The notes: generated by a model not told the origin, from the letters alone. 27,699 nucleotides of DNA from an uncultured Actinoplanes sp. (GCF_934643405.1 NZ_CAKUCL010000075.1:1-27699); one strand, 5' to 3'. Positions 8,042-15,976 are shown, numbered from the stretch's first letter. Numbers and translations are program-made.

Positions 8042-8047
8042 CACGTC

Positions 8048-8674
8048 GTGACCGCCTTTGCGAAGCTCGAGCGCCGGCTCCTCGCGGATCTGCTGGAAAA
8101 ACTCGGCCCGGACGTCCCGACGCTGTGCGAGGGATGGACCACTCGCGACCTCGCCGCCCACCTGGTGGTGCGGGAGAGACGGCCGGACGCGGCGGCCGGG
8201 AACATCATCGCGCCGCTGCGCGGGCACGGCGAGGCGGTACGGCTGGCGAAGGCGGCACGGCCCTATCCGGAGATCCTCCGGGAGCTGCGTACGCCGCCGG
8301 TGTGGAGCCCGGTCAGCAATCCTCTGGTGGACGAGCTGACCAACGCGGGCGAGTTCTTCATCCATCACGAGGACGCGCGGCGGGGTGTGCCGGGGTGGTC
8401 GGCGCGGTCGCTGGCGCCCGGCCAGCAGGAGGCGCTGTGGCGGACCCTCAGGATCACCGGAAGGCTCTCGTTGCGGCGGGCCGGCGTGCCGGTGATCGTC
8501 CGCTCGGACGGGTTCGGGCAGTTCGCCGTCGGGGATGACCCGCAGGTGACGCTGTCGGGCGCGCCCGGCGAGCTGACGCTGTTCGCGTCCGGCCGGCAGC
8601 GGGCCGCCGACGTGGAGCTCACCGGTCCCGAAACGTCGGTCCGAAAGCTGCGCGAGGCCCGGCTCGGCCTTTGA
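8048..8674 (+). CDS. TIGR03085 family metal-binding protein (DinB/maleylpyruvate-isomerase-like fold)
   Basis: This 208-residue protein belongs to an actinobacterial family related to mycothiol-dependent maleylpyruvate isomerases, known by name but not by reaction. The N-terminal helix-bundle domain shows LCEGWTTRDLAAHLVVRERRPDAAAG near residues 27-52. A second conserved part near residue 90-110, NAGEFFIHHEDARRG, supplies histidines that with the N-terminal His would form the metal site. The C-terminal ~90 residues form the lobe seen in the family. The GTG at 8048 is the expected family N-terminus (TAFAKLERRLL), has no ribosome-binding site, and follows a -10 by 6 nt. A thiol-dependent transferase or isomerase role is plausible but unproven. 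Confidence 0.85.
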   Translation: MTAFAKLERRLLADLLEKLGPDVPTLCEGWTTRDLAAHLVVRERRPDAAAGNIIAPLRGHGEAVRLAKAARPYPEILRELRTPPVWSPVSNPLVDELTNAGEFFIHHEDARRGVPGWSARSLAPGQQEALWRTLRITGRLSLRRAGVPVIVRSDGFGQFAVGDDPQVTLSGAPGELTLFASGRQRAADVELTGPETSVRKLREARLGL

Positions 8675-8814
8675 GCCGACGCCCGCGGCCGCCGCGCCCG
8701 CGCCCCTCATCCCGCTCCGGCGCCCGCGCCCCGGCCGCCGGGCAGGTATTGGCCCAATCAAGCATGGCGGAATTGGTCCAGACGTCGGGCCAATGGTGAT
8801 CTTACGGTGAGCAC
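8675..8814 (+). promoter_or_regulatory. Control region of the APC transporter: ATTGG/CCAAT sites and a leaderless -10
   Basis: This 140-nt intergenic stretch begins with a GC-rich low-complexity part, followed by three related sites. ATTGG-C-CCAAT, a perfect palindrome, is at 8748-8758; ATTGGTCCA is at 8772-8780; GGGCCAAT is at 8787-8794. A -10-like TACGGT (8803-8808) ends 6 nt before the ATG at 8815, suggesting leaderless transcription with the sites just upstream of the polymerase. The same ATTGG core is repeated before yczE near 17407-17476. A MocR regulator is the likely ligand. Confidence 0.5.
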
Positions 8815-10098
8815 ATGAAGCTTTCCGTGGGACAGGGAACCGCGCTCGCCGTGGGCGCCGTCCTCGGCACCGGCGTGCTGTCCATGCCGGCCCTGGCCGC
8901 CGACGTCGCCGGTCCCGCCTCGCTGGTCGCCTGGCTCGCGCTGATCGTCCTGTCGGCGCCGCTGGCCTGGACGTTCGCGGCGCTCGGCGCGCGGCACCCG
9001 GACGGCGGCGGCGTCTCCACCTACGTCCGCCTCGCGTTCGGGCCGCGCGCCGCGGCCGCGGTCGGCTGGTGCTTCTTCTTCGCCGTACCGCTCGGCGCCC
9101 CGGCCGCGGCCGCCTTCGCCGGCAACTACGTGGCCTCGGTCGTCGGCGGCGGCCGCGCCACCGTGCTGATCACGTTCTTCGGGATGGTCGCCGCGGTGTT
9201 CGTGATGAACTGGTTCGGCCTGCGCGTCTCCGGCCGGGTCCAGCTCGTGCTCACCTCGGTGCTGGTGGCCCTGCTGCTGGTCACGGTGGTGATCGCGCTG
9301 CCGCACGCCCGGTGGGCCAACCTCCGCCCGTTCGCGCCGGGCGGCTGGACCGGGATCGGGGCGGCCGCCGCGGTCCTCGTCTGGGGGTTCGCCGGCTGGG
9401 AGGCGATCTCGCCGTTGTCCGCCTCGTACCGCAACCCGCGCCGCGACGTGCCCCGGGCCACGGCGATCGCGGTCGTCGTGGTCGGCGGGCTGTACCTGGC
9501 GGTGGCCGCGACCAGCGTGCTCGTGCTCGGACCGGCGCTGGGCACCAGCCCGGCGCCGCTGGCCGACCTGCTGGCGATCGGCACCGGCGGGCCGGTGCGG
9601 CTGCTCACCGCGATCGTCGCCGTGCTGCTCACGCTCGGGGCGATCAACGCGTACTTCGCGGGGGCGTCGCAGCTGGGGGCGGCGCTGGCCGGCAACGACG
9701 CGCTGCCCCGATGGCTGGCCGGCACGCCGCGGCGGTCGCTGATCTTCGCGGCGGTGGGCGCGGCGCTGGCGGTCACCCTGCCGTTCCGGCTGCAGACCAC
9801 GATGCTGCTGGTGACCGGGTGCTTCACGCTGGTGTACGTGCTCGGGACCGCGGCGGCGCTCCGCTTGCTGCCGAAGGGGCGGGCCCGGGTCGTCGCGGGC
9901 ATCGCGTTCGCGGCGGTGCTCGGGCTGCTCTGGCTGACCGGGCTGCCGGCACTGCTCAGCCTCGTGATCGCCGGCGGGGCGGTCGGCTATCAGGCGTGGC
10001 GGGCCAGGATCGCGGCGAAGAGGGCCATCCCCTCGTCGATCAGCTCGGGGTCGATCGCGCCGAACCCGAACACGAAGCCGGCCTGCGTCGTGGAGTAG
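8815..10098 (+). CDS. APC superfamily amino-acid transporter, YjeH-like
   Basis: This 427-residue integral membrane protein has about 12 hydrophobic helices. The opening segment (VGAVLGTGVLSMPALAADVAGPASLVAWL) is the unwound first helix of APC transporters and most resembles YjeH, which exports methionine and branched-chain amino acids. A second conserved part, WGFAGWEAISPLSASYRNPRRDVPRAT, lies near residues 190-216. The ATG at 8815 lacks a ribosome-binding site but follows a -10-like TACGGT by 6 nt. The last ~36 residues lie past the final helix and are encoded opposite the end of the convergent MocR gene. That 109-nt overlap looks like stop-codon loss. Export rather than import is inferred from family resemblance only. 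Confidence 0.85.
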   Translation: MKLSVGQGTALAVGAVLGTGVLSMPALAADVAGPASLVAWLALIVLSAPLAWTFAALGARHPDGGGVSTYVRLAFGPRAAAAVGWCFFFAVPLGAPAAAAFAGNYVASVVGGGRATVLITFFGMVAAVFVMNWFGLRVSGRVQLVLTSVLVALLLVTVVIALPHARWANLRPFAPGGWTGIGAAAAVLVWGFAGWEAISPLSASYRNPRRDVPRATAIAVVVVGGLYLAVAATSVLVLGPALGTSPAPLADLLAIGTGGPVRLLTAIVAVLLTLGAINAYFAGASQLGAALAGNDALPRWLAGTPRRSLIFAAVGAALAVTLPFRLQTTMLLVTGCFTLVYVLGTAAALRLLPKGRARVVAGIAFAAVLGLLWLTGLPALLSLVIAGGAVGYQAWRARIAAKRAIPSSISSGSIAPNPNTKPACVVE

Positions 10099-11393
10099 TC
10101 GCGCAGGTCGTCGAGGACCAGTCCGGCCCGGGCCGCCTCGGTGACGACGGGGGTCGAGTCGGCCCGGGTCAGGGCGGTGACGTGCAGGCCGGCCTGCGAC
10201 GGCACGATGTCGAGCGCGGGCAACGCGCGCAGCGCCCGGCAGATCCGGACCTGTCGTCGGGCGTATGCCTTGCCGGCCTTGCGGACGTGCCGCGCCAGCT
10301 GCCCCTCGTCGATGAAGCGGGCCAGCGCGGCCTGCAGCGCCATCTGCCCGTACCCGTCGCCCACCTGCCGGGCGGCCACCACCGCGTCGCGCAGGCCGGG
10401 CGGCACCAGGACGAACCCGGTCCGGATCGTGGGCAGCATGCTCTTGGAGAACGTGCCGACGTAGAGCACGCGGCCGCTCGAGTCCAGGCTGACCAGCGGC
10501 TCCAGCGGACGCGCGGAGAACCGGAACTCGCTGTCGTAGTCGTCCTCGACGATGGCGGCGGGCCGGCCCCGCGCCCACTCCAGCAGCTCGCGCCGACGGC
10601 CCAGAGACATGGCCCAGCCCAGCGGGAACTGGTGCGACGGAGTCGCGTACACCAGCCGGGCCCTGTCCGGCAGCCGCGTGACCCGCAGCCCCTCCTCGTC
10701 CACCGGCACGCCGACGACCCGGCAGCCGAGCGCCTCGAACAGCCGCCGCGCCGGCGGATAGCCGGGATCCTCGACCGCCACGATGTCACCCGGCGTGAGC
10801 AGCACCCGGCCGATCAGGTCGAGCGCGTGCTGCGTCCCGTTGGTCACCACCACGTCACCGGCGCCCACCTTGATCCCCCGGGCCACGCCCAGGTAGCGGG
10901 CGACCGCGGCTCGCAAGGCGGGGTGGCCGGCCGGCCCGGCGTACGTGCCCGGACTGTTGGCCCGCAGCCTGAGCTCGGCGGACACCAGCCGTCGCCAGGC
11001 GTCGAACGGGAACAGCCCGGCGTCCGGTATGCCCGGCCGGAAGTCGTAGCGCGGCACCGGCCGGTCCGCGCTGGTCGGCATCGGCACCAGCGTCCAGTCC
11101 GCTCGCGGGCGCAGCGGATCGACGCCCGTCCTCGCCGGCCGCCCACGCTCGGTGGCGATCTGCGCGACGAACGTCCCGGACCCGACCCGCGCGATCAGAT
11201 AGCCCTCCGCGACCAGCCGTTCGTACGCGGTCGACACGCTTCCCCGGGCCACTCCGAGATCCGCCGCGAGCACCCGGGTGGGCGGCAGCTTCTCCCCGGC
11301 CGGCAGCCGCCCGTCCACGATGGCCTCGCGCAGCGCCCGGTACACGAGCACCGTTTTCTCGCTGCTGCCGTCGAGACGGAAGACCAGGTCCAC
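9990..11393 (-). CDS. MocR-type (GntR/aminotransferase) transcriptional regulator
   Basis: This 467-residue fusion joins a GntR winged helix (about residues 15-80, with PTRVLAADLGVARGSVSTAYERL) to a fold-type I aminotransferase-like domain (about 110-467) that binds PLP. The MocR hallmark EDDYDSEFRF is present, as is the PLP lysine in GTFSKSMLPTIRTGF. Such proteins sense PLP-linked metabolites rather than catalysing transamination. The GTG at 11393 gives the usual N-terminus MDLVFRLDG; a stop codon lies just upstream in frame. AATAAT at 11399-11404 (minus) precedes it by 5 nt, suggesting a leaderless mRNA. It is convergent with the APC transporter and divergent from the MFS transporter, so either could be its target. 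Confidence 0.9.
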   Translation of the reverse strand: MDLVFRLDGSSEKTVLVYRALREAIVDGRLPAGEKLPPTRVLAADLGVARGSVSTAYERLVAEGYLIARVGSGTFVAQIATERGRPARTGVDPLRPRADWTLVPMPTSADRPVPRYDFRPGIPDAGLFPFDAWRRLVSAELRLRANSPGTYAGPAGHPALRAAVARYLGVARGIKVGAGDVVVTNGTQHALDLIGRVLLTPGDIVAVEDPGYPPARRLFEALGCRVVGVPVDEEGLRVTRLPDRARLVYATPSHQFPLGWAMSLGRRRELLEWARGRPAAIVEDDYDSEFRFSARPLEPLVSLDSSGRVLYVGTFSKSMLPTIRTGFVLVPPGLRDAVVAARQVGDGYGQMALQAALARFIDEGQLARHVRKAGKAYARRQVRICRALRALPALDIVPSQAGLHVTALTRADSTPVVTEAARAGLVLDDLRDYSTTQAGFVFGFGAIDPELIDEGMALFAAILARHA

Positions 11394-11524
11394 ACCTCAT
11401 TATTTCGGAACGGCCGGCCGCCCGGCGCCGGATCGACGTCAGTCGAAGCGCAGCCCTCGCATGCATTACATATCCTGCGTTAGGTGACCAAGGCGTGGCC
11501 GAACGTGACGCGGGGAGCTCACGC

Positions 11525-12742
11525 GTGACCAGCCTCTGGCGCAACCGCGAGTTCAATCTGCTGTGGAGCAGCCAGTCGCTGTCCGACCTGGGCGGTACGG
11601 TCGCCCAGCTCGCCGTCCCGCTGCTGGTGCTCGAGGTGACCGGTTCGGCGGTGCAGGCCGGCGCGGTCGGCACCGCGGCCCAGGTCGCCAAGGTCGTCGC
11701 CCGCCTGCCGTCCGGCGTGCTGGCCGACCGGGTCAACCGCCGCCGCACGATGCTGACCTGCGACGTCGTCCGGCTGCTCGCGTTCGCGCTGCTGACCGTC
11801 GCGGTCGCCACCCGGCATGCCGGCCTGCCGCTGATCATCGTGGTGGCGGTGATCGACGCGGCGTGCGGTTCGCTGTTCAACACCACCGAGCACGCGGCCC
11901 TGCGCAGCATCGTGCCCGCCCGGCAGCTGCCCGACGCCGTGGCCCGCAACGAGGCGCGCAGCTACGGCACCAGCCTGTCCGGCCCACCGCTGGGCGGCCT
12001 GCTCTTCGGGATCGGTCCCGCGCTGCCGTTCCTCGGCAACACCCTGTCCTATCTGGCCTCCCTGGCCGGGGTCGCGCTGATCCGCAAGCCGTTGCAGGCC
12101 GACCGGGACGAGCCACCCGCCGGATCCGCCGCCGCGCTCGCCGAGGGCTTGCGGTTCGTCTTCACCAACCCGTTCCTGCGCGCGGTCGTGGTGATCGCCG
12201 CACCGCTGAACTTCGCGCTCACCGGCACCACCTTCACGATCATCCTGACCCTCCAGGAACACGGGGTCGAGCCGGGCGTCATCGGCCTCACCGAGACGAT
12301 CATCGGGGCCGGCGGGCTGGCCGGGGCGTTCGCCGCGCCGCTGCTGCAGCGCTGGCTGCCGTTCGCGCAGTTGATCCGGTCGATCTGCTGGGCGGCCACC
12401 GCCGTACTGGCCCTGAGCGCCTTGCTCACCTCGACGCTGGCCGCCGCCGTACCGGTCGCTCTGGCCGTTTTCCTCGGCCCGTCGTGCAACGCGGCGCTCT
12501 TCGGCTACCAGGCCGCCATCACCCCGGACCGCCTCCAGGGCCGGGTGCTCAGCGTGATCTTCCTGGCCGCGATGTCGGCCGCGGCCGCCGCGCCCCTGCT
12601 CGCCGGCGTCTTCGTGACCACCTGGGGCAGCCCGGCGACCGTCCTGTTGTTCGCCGCGGCCGTCACGGTGGCGGCCCTGACGGCGACGCTGGCCGCGGGT
12701 ATTCGCACCATGCGCCCGCTGGAAGGCGCGGCCCGGACCTGA
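11525..12742 (+). CDS. MFS transporter (MFS_3, EntS-like)
   Basis: This ~405-residue protein has about 12 transmembrane helices. The start TSLWRNREFNLLWSSQSLSDLG is typical of the MFS_3 branch that includes the enterobactin exporter EntS. The loop after the second helix reads SGVLADRVNRRRTMLTCD, the MFS motif GxLaDRxxRrr. The GTG at 11525 is preferred because GGGGAG at 11512-11517 sits 7 nt upstream; a GTG at 11495 would add 10 residues but has only a weak AAGG. A -10-like TATCCT at 11471-11476 fits a ~40-nt leader. The gene is divergent from the MocR gene. The substrate is unknown; an iron-chelate or drug role would be a guess. Confidence 0.88.
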   Translation: MTSLWRNREFNLLWSSQSLSDLGGTVAQLAVPLLVLEVTGSAVQAGAVGTAAQVAKVVARLPSGVLADRVNRRRTMLTCDVVRLLAFALLTVAVATRHAGLPLIIVVAVIDAACGSLFNTTEHAALRSIVPARQLPDAVARNEARSYGTSLSGPPLGGLLFGIGPALPFLGNTLSYLASLAGVALIRKPLQADRDEPPAGSAAALAEGLRFVFTNPFLRAVVVIAAPLNFALTGTTFTIILTLQEHGVEPGVIGLTETIIGAGGLAGAFAAPLLQRWLPFAQLIRSICWAATAVLALSALLTSTLAAAVPVALAVFLGPSCNAALFGYQAAITPDRLQGRVLSVIFLAAMSAAAAAPLLAGVFVTTWGSPATVLLFAAAVTVAALTATLAAGIRTMRPLEGAART

Positions 12743-12851
12743 CCGCTGGATAGACTTCGAGTCACGTTGAGCCTGGCCCTGGACTCCCGAGTTCTCTACT
12801 CTGCGGTAACACCGTTGTCACATCCCCCGACCAGCAATGAAGGTGGCGCCG

Positions 12852-14669
12852 ATGGCACTCGAGGTTCCCTACCGGTCGATCCCCGACATGTTCCTCAAGC
12901 GTGTGGCGGCGACACCGAACGGTCAGGCGTTCGCGGTGCCCAACGCCGACGACACCGCCATGGTCTGGCACACCTGGGCTCAGGTGGGCGAGCGGGCCAA
13001 GGCGATCGCGGCCGGCCTGATCGAGCTGGGCGTCGGCCTGGAGGACCGGGTGGCGATCCTGTCCGGCACCCGGTTCGAGTGGGTGCTGGCCGACCTCGGC
13101 ATCAACTGCGCCGGCGCCGCCACCACCACGGTGTACCCGACGACCGAGCCGGAGGACGCGAGCTACATCGTGGCGAACTCCGGCTCCAAGGTGCTGATCG
13201 CGGAGAACGCGAGGCAGGCCTTGAAGATCTCCGGCGCGGACACCAGCGTCACCCATGTCGTCCTGATCGACGGGCCGGCCGACGCGGGCGCCTCCCAGCT
13301 CACGCTGGCCGACCTCGAGGAGCGCGGCGCCGCGGCCCTGCGCGCCAAGCCCGACCTGATCGAGGACGTGGTGGCGGGCATCGGCCCCGACCACCTCGCC
13401 ACCCTCATCTACACCTCCGGCACCACCGGACGGCCCAAGGGCGTGCAGCTGCTGCACCGCGGGTGGGTCTGGGAGGGCGTCGCGCAGGAGAGCCTGGGCC
13501 TGTTCGAGTCCACCGACCTGCAGTACCTGTGGCTGCCGCTGTCGCACTCGTTCGGCAAGACGCTGCTCTGCGGCATCATCCACGTGGGCGTCCCGACATA
13601 TGTGGACGGCCGCGTCGACAAGCTGGTCGACATGCTCTCGGTGGTCAGGCCGACGCTGATGTGTGCCGCGCCGCGCATCTTCGAGAAGGTTTACAACAAG
13701 ACCGTCACCACGGCCCTGTCCGGCGGCGGCGCCAAGGCCAAGATCTTCCACTGGGCGGTCGCCACCGGCAAGCAGAAGGTGGCCCTCCAGCAGGCCGGAC
13801 GGCCGGTCCCGGCCGGCTTGAAACTCAAGTACGCCGTGGCCGAGAAGCTCGTCTTCGCCAAGCTCCAGGCCCGCCTGGGCGGCCGGCTGCGGGTGCTGGT
13901 CAGTGGCTCGGCGCCGCTCAGCCGCGACATCGCCGAGTTCTTCGCCGCCGCGAACCTCCCGATCATGGAGGGCTACGGCATGACGGAGAGCAGCGCGGCC
14001 AACTTCGTGAACCGGCTGGGCCGGCTGAAGATCGGCACGGTCGGCCTGCCGCTGGGCGACCTGGAATGCAGGATCGACGCCGACGGCGAGGTGCTGCTGC
14101 GCGGGGCGCCGATCATGCGCGGCTACCACGACCTGCCGAAGGAGACGGCCGAGGCCTTCACCGAGGACGGGTTCCTGCGCACCGGCGACATCGGCGAGCT
14201 CGACGCCGACGGGTTCCTGCGCATCACCGACCGCAAGAAGGACCTGGTCAAGACGTCGGGCGGCAAGTACATCGCGCCGTCGGCGATCGAGGGCATGTTC
14301 AAGGCGGTCTGCCCCTACACGTCGCAGGCGGTGGTGGTCGGCCAGGCCCGCAACTTCGTCACGATGCTGATCTCGCTCGACGAAGACGCGATCATGGCGT
14401 GGGCCGCGGCCAACGGCCTGTCCGCCAAGTCCTACGCCGAGGTGGCCGCGGCCCCGGAGACGTACGCGATGATCGAGGGCCACGTGAAGGAGCTGAACGA
14501 GAAGCTGAACCGCTGGGAGACGGTGAAGAAGTTCGCCATCCTCCCGCGCGACCTCAGCATCGAGGCCGGCGAGATCACCCCGTCCATGAAGATCAAGCGG
14601 CGCAACGTGGAAGCGAACTTCGCCAAGGAGATCGACGGCATGTACGAGGGTTCGCTGGCCCAGATCTGA
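12852..14669 (+). CDS. Long-chain fatty-acid--CoA ligase (AMP-binding, FadD15-like)
   Basis: This ~605-residue adenylate-forming enzyme activates fatty acids with ATP and CoA. The P-loop-like motif TLIYTSGTTGRPKGVQ is near residue 185. The A5 motif YGMTESSA near 375 binds the adenylate. GDIGELDADGFLRITDRKKD near 450 holds the ATP-ribose Asp, and KTSGGKYIAPSAIE is the family signature; a catalytic Lys is expected near the end (SMKIKRRNV). The length fits the bacterial long-chain FACS group including mycobacterial FadD15. The ATG at 12852 is preferred since GAAGGTGG lies 5 nt upstream; the ATG at 12837 has no such site. The gene appears monocistronic and ends at a strong hairpin. Confidence 0.92.
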   Translation: MALEVPYRSIPDMFLKRVAATPNGQAFAVPNADDTAMVWHTWAQVGERAKAIAAGLIELGVGLEDRVAILSGTRFEWVLADLGINCAGAATTTVYPTTEPEDASYIVANSGSKVLIAENARQALKISGADTSVTHVVLIDGPADAGASQLTLADLEERGAAALRAKPDLIEDVVAGIGPDHLATLIYTSGTTGRPKGVQLLHRGWVWEGVAQESLGLFESTDLQYLWLPLSHSFGKTLLCGIIHVGVPTYVDGRVDKLVDMLSVVRPTLMCAAPRIFEKVYNKTVTTALSGGGAKAKIFHWAVATGKQKVALQQAGRPVPAGLKLKYAVAEKLVFAKLQARLGGRLRVLVSGSAPLSRDIAEFFAAANLPIMEGYGMTESSAANFVNRLGRLKIGTVGLPLGDLECRIDADGEVLLRGAPIMRGYHDLPKETAEAFTEDGFLRTGDIGELDADGFLRITDRKKDLVKTSGGKYIAPSAIEGMFKAVCPYTSQAVVVGQARNFVTMLISLDEDAIMAWAAANGLSAKSYAEVAAAPETYAMIEGHVKELNEKLNRWETVKKFAILPRDLSIEAGEITPSMKIKRRNVEANFAKEIDGMYEGSLAQI

Positions 14670-14679
14670 CGCTGCCCGG

Positions 14680-14714
14680 CCGCGTGGGGAGCCCTGGCGG
14701 GGCTCCCCACGCGG
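14680..14714. terminator. Bidirectional terminator, 15-bp perfect hairpin
   Basis: Perfect arms at 14680-14694 and 14700-14714 with a 5-nt loop fill the space between two convergent stop codons. The hairpin ends one base before the sigma gene's stop. It has no T tract, as often in actinobacteria. Its symmetry and position let it serve both the acyl-CoA ligase and the sigma gene. Confidence 0.85.
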
Positions 14715-15563
14715 TCAGAGCAGGTCGATCTCCAGGGCGGACAGCGTGGCCGGCTCCGAGATGAGGGCTATCTCGGTCACCCGGGCCTCGGGGATGGTGA
14801 AGGTGAAGACGACCTTCGGCTCGCCGCGCAGCATCCAGACCAGGCCCGGGGCACCGTCGATCAAGGCGGGGCGCGCCCCCTGCGCCCGGCCGAAGAAGGT
14901 CCTTGCCACGGCGTCGGCGCCGGCCGCGGGGGTCGCGCCCGAGCTGACCGTGGCGTCGTCGGCACGCAGCACCACGTCCGGGTCGAGCAGAGCCAGCAGC
15001 GCGGCGAAATCGCCACCCCGGGACGCGGCCAGGAAGGCATCGACGACACGCCGGCGGCGGGTCACGTCGTCGTCGGGCGTGGGCGACCCCTGGACCCGGC
15101 GGCGTGCCCGGCTGGCCAGCTGACGCGCGGCCACCGAGGTACAACCGACGATCTCGGCGACCTCGGGGAACGGCACGGCGAACATGTCGTGCAGCACGAA
15201 CGCCAGGCGTTCGGCGGGGCCCAGCGTGTCCAGGACCAGCAGCAGCGCCGGGCCGATCGCATCGGCCATCACCGCGTCGTGCTCCGGGTCGGCGGCGGAC
15301 CGGACGTCGGGTGGCAGGGACGACGGCGCCTCGTGGCGGGCGGCGCGGGACCGGAGCATGTCCAGGCACACCCGGGAGACCACGGTCGTGAGCCAGCCGG
15401 TCAGGTTCGCCACGTCGGCGGTGTCGGCCCGGCTCAGGCGCACCCACGCCTCCTGCACCGCGTCCTCGGCCTCGTGCGCCGACCCGAGGATGCGCTGCGC
15501 CACCACCAGCAGATGTGCCCTGTCCTGGGAAAACCTCGCTGCCAGCAGGTTCTGTTCGGTCAT
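14715..15563 (-). CDS. ECF sigma factor of the ECF41 type with SnoaL-like C-terminal extension
   Basis: This ~282-residue alternative sigma factor has region 2 at about residues 7-75 (EAEDAVQEAWVRLSR, then NLTGWLTTVVSRVCLDMLRSR). Region 4 is at about 105-165 (LGPAERLAFVLHDMFAVPFPEVAEIVG ... ARQLASRARRR). A SnoaL/NTF2-like extension occupies about 175-282. ECF41 members have no separate anti-sigma factor; the extension controls activity. The DGGGK motif typical of that extension is not evident; the corresponding stretch reads ADDATVSSGA. The ATG at 15563 is chosen because AGGAG lies 7 nt upstream. Its own promoter region carries an exact ECF41 consensus, implying autoregulation, and a VOC gene is divergently transcribed. 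Confidence 0.88.
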   Translation of the reverse strand: MTEQNLLAARFSQDRAHLLVVAQRILGSAHEAEDAVQEAWVRLSRADTADVANLTGWLTTVVSRVCLDMLRSRAARHEAPSSLPPDVRSAADPEHDAVMADAIGPALLLVLDTLGPAERLAFVLHDMFAVPFPEVAEIVGCTSVAARQLASRARRRVQGSPTPDDDVTRRRRVVDAFLAASRGGDFAALLALLDPDVVLRADDATVSSGATPAAGADAVARTFFGRAQGARPALIDGAPGLVWMLRGEPKVVFTFTIPEARVTEIALISEPATLSALEIDLL

Positions 15564-15590
15564 CGTCACACTCCTGCGCCGGGGTCCGTC
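15564..15590 (+). promoter_or_regulatory. ECF41-type promoter driving the VOC gene
   Basis: CGTCACA (15564-15570), 16 nt, then CGTC (15587-15590) matches the published ECF41 target TGTCACA-N16-CGTC with one mismatch and exact spacing. It faces the VOC gene, whose ATG lies 49 nt beyond the -10 box. Its -35 directly abuts the sigma gene's start codon. Confidence 0.65.
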
Positions 15591-15599
15591 ATAGCGTTT

Positions 15600-15626
15600 G
15601 ACGGACCGCAAGGGCCCGCTGTGACA
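15600..15626 (-). promoter_or_regulatory. ECF41-type promoter driving the sigma gene itself
   Basis: Read on the minus strand, TGTCACA (15626-15620), 16 nt, then CGTC (15603-15600) matches the ECF41 consensus TGTCACA-N16-CGTC perfectly. It faces the sigma gene with a leader of roughly 30 nt, which indicates autoregulation. It lies back to back with the plus-strand promoter at 15564-15590. Confidence 0.72.
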
Positions 15627-15639
15627 CGAGGAGAATACG

Positions 15640-15975
15640 ATGACGATCCGCACCATCACCGTTCCGGTCAAAGACCTCGCCGCCGCGACCGCGCTGTACA
15701 AGGCGCTGCTCGGCACCGACCCGTACACCGAGGCGCCGTACTACGTGGGGTTCCGCCCGCAGGGGACGCCGGAGATCGGCCTGGACCCGAACGGTGATCT
15801 CGCCGGCGGCCCGGTCACCTACTACCAGGTGGACGACATCAACACCACGATCGCACAGCTCACCGGCCTGGGCGCGACGGTCGAGCGGGAACCGAGGGAC
15901 GTGGGCGGCGGCAATCTGACCGCGACCCTGCGCGATGGCGACGGCAACGTGGTGGGTCTCTTTCAGGGCGCTTGA
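15640..15975 (+). CDS. VOC family (glyoxalase/bleomycin-resistance-like) protein
   Basis: This 111-residue single-domain vicinal-oxygen-chelate protein is about the size of one paired beta-alpha-beta-beta-beta unit set. It opens with MTIRTITVPVKDLAAATALYKALLG, typical of the family, and ends with DGDGNVVGLFQ, where the last metal-ligand Glu of glyoxalases is replaced by Gln. It probably acts as a dimer. GAGGAG at 15628-15633 lies 6 nt before the ATG. Its promoter matches the ECF41 consensus, so it is the best candidate target of the adjacent sigma factor. The reaction cannot be predicted; members include dioxygenases, isomerases and binding proteins. Its stop is 1 nt from the convergent MocR stop. 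Confidence 0.85.
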   Translation: MTIRTITVPVKDLAAATALYKALLGTDPYTEAPYYVGFRPQGTPEIGLDPNGDLAGGPVTYYQVDDINTTIAQLTGLGATVEREPRDVGGGNLTATLRDGDGNVVGLFQGA

Positions 15976-15976
15976 G

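Noticed and set aside
8675..8745. Low-complexity GC-rich stretch as a repeat element or small gene
   Set aside because: It shows no regular repeat unit and no supported start; it looks like ordinary high-GC spacer.
8758..10578. A 606-codon minus-strand frame over the APC gene
   Set aside because: Antisense shadow; the plus strand carries a clear 12-helix transporter.
9069..11483. An 804-codon plus-strand frame spanning the APC and MocR genes
   Set aside because: It crosses two well-supported genes out of frame and shows only Arg/Gly/Pro-rich low complexity.
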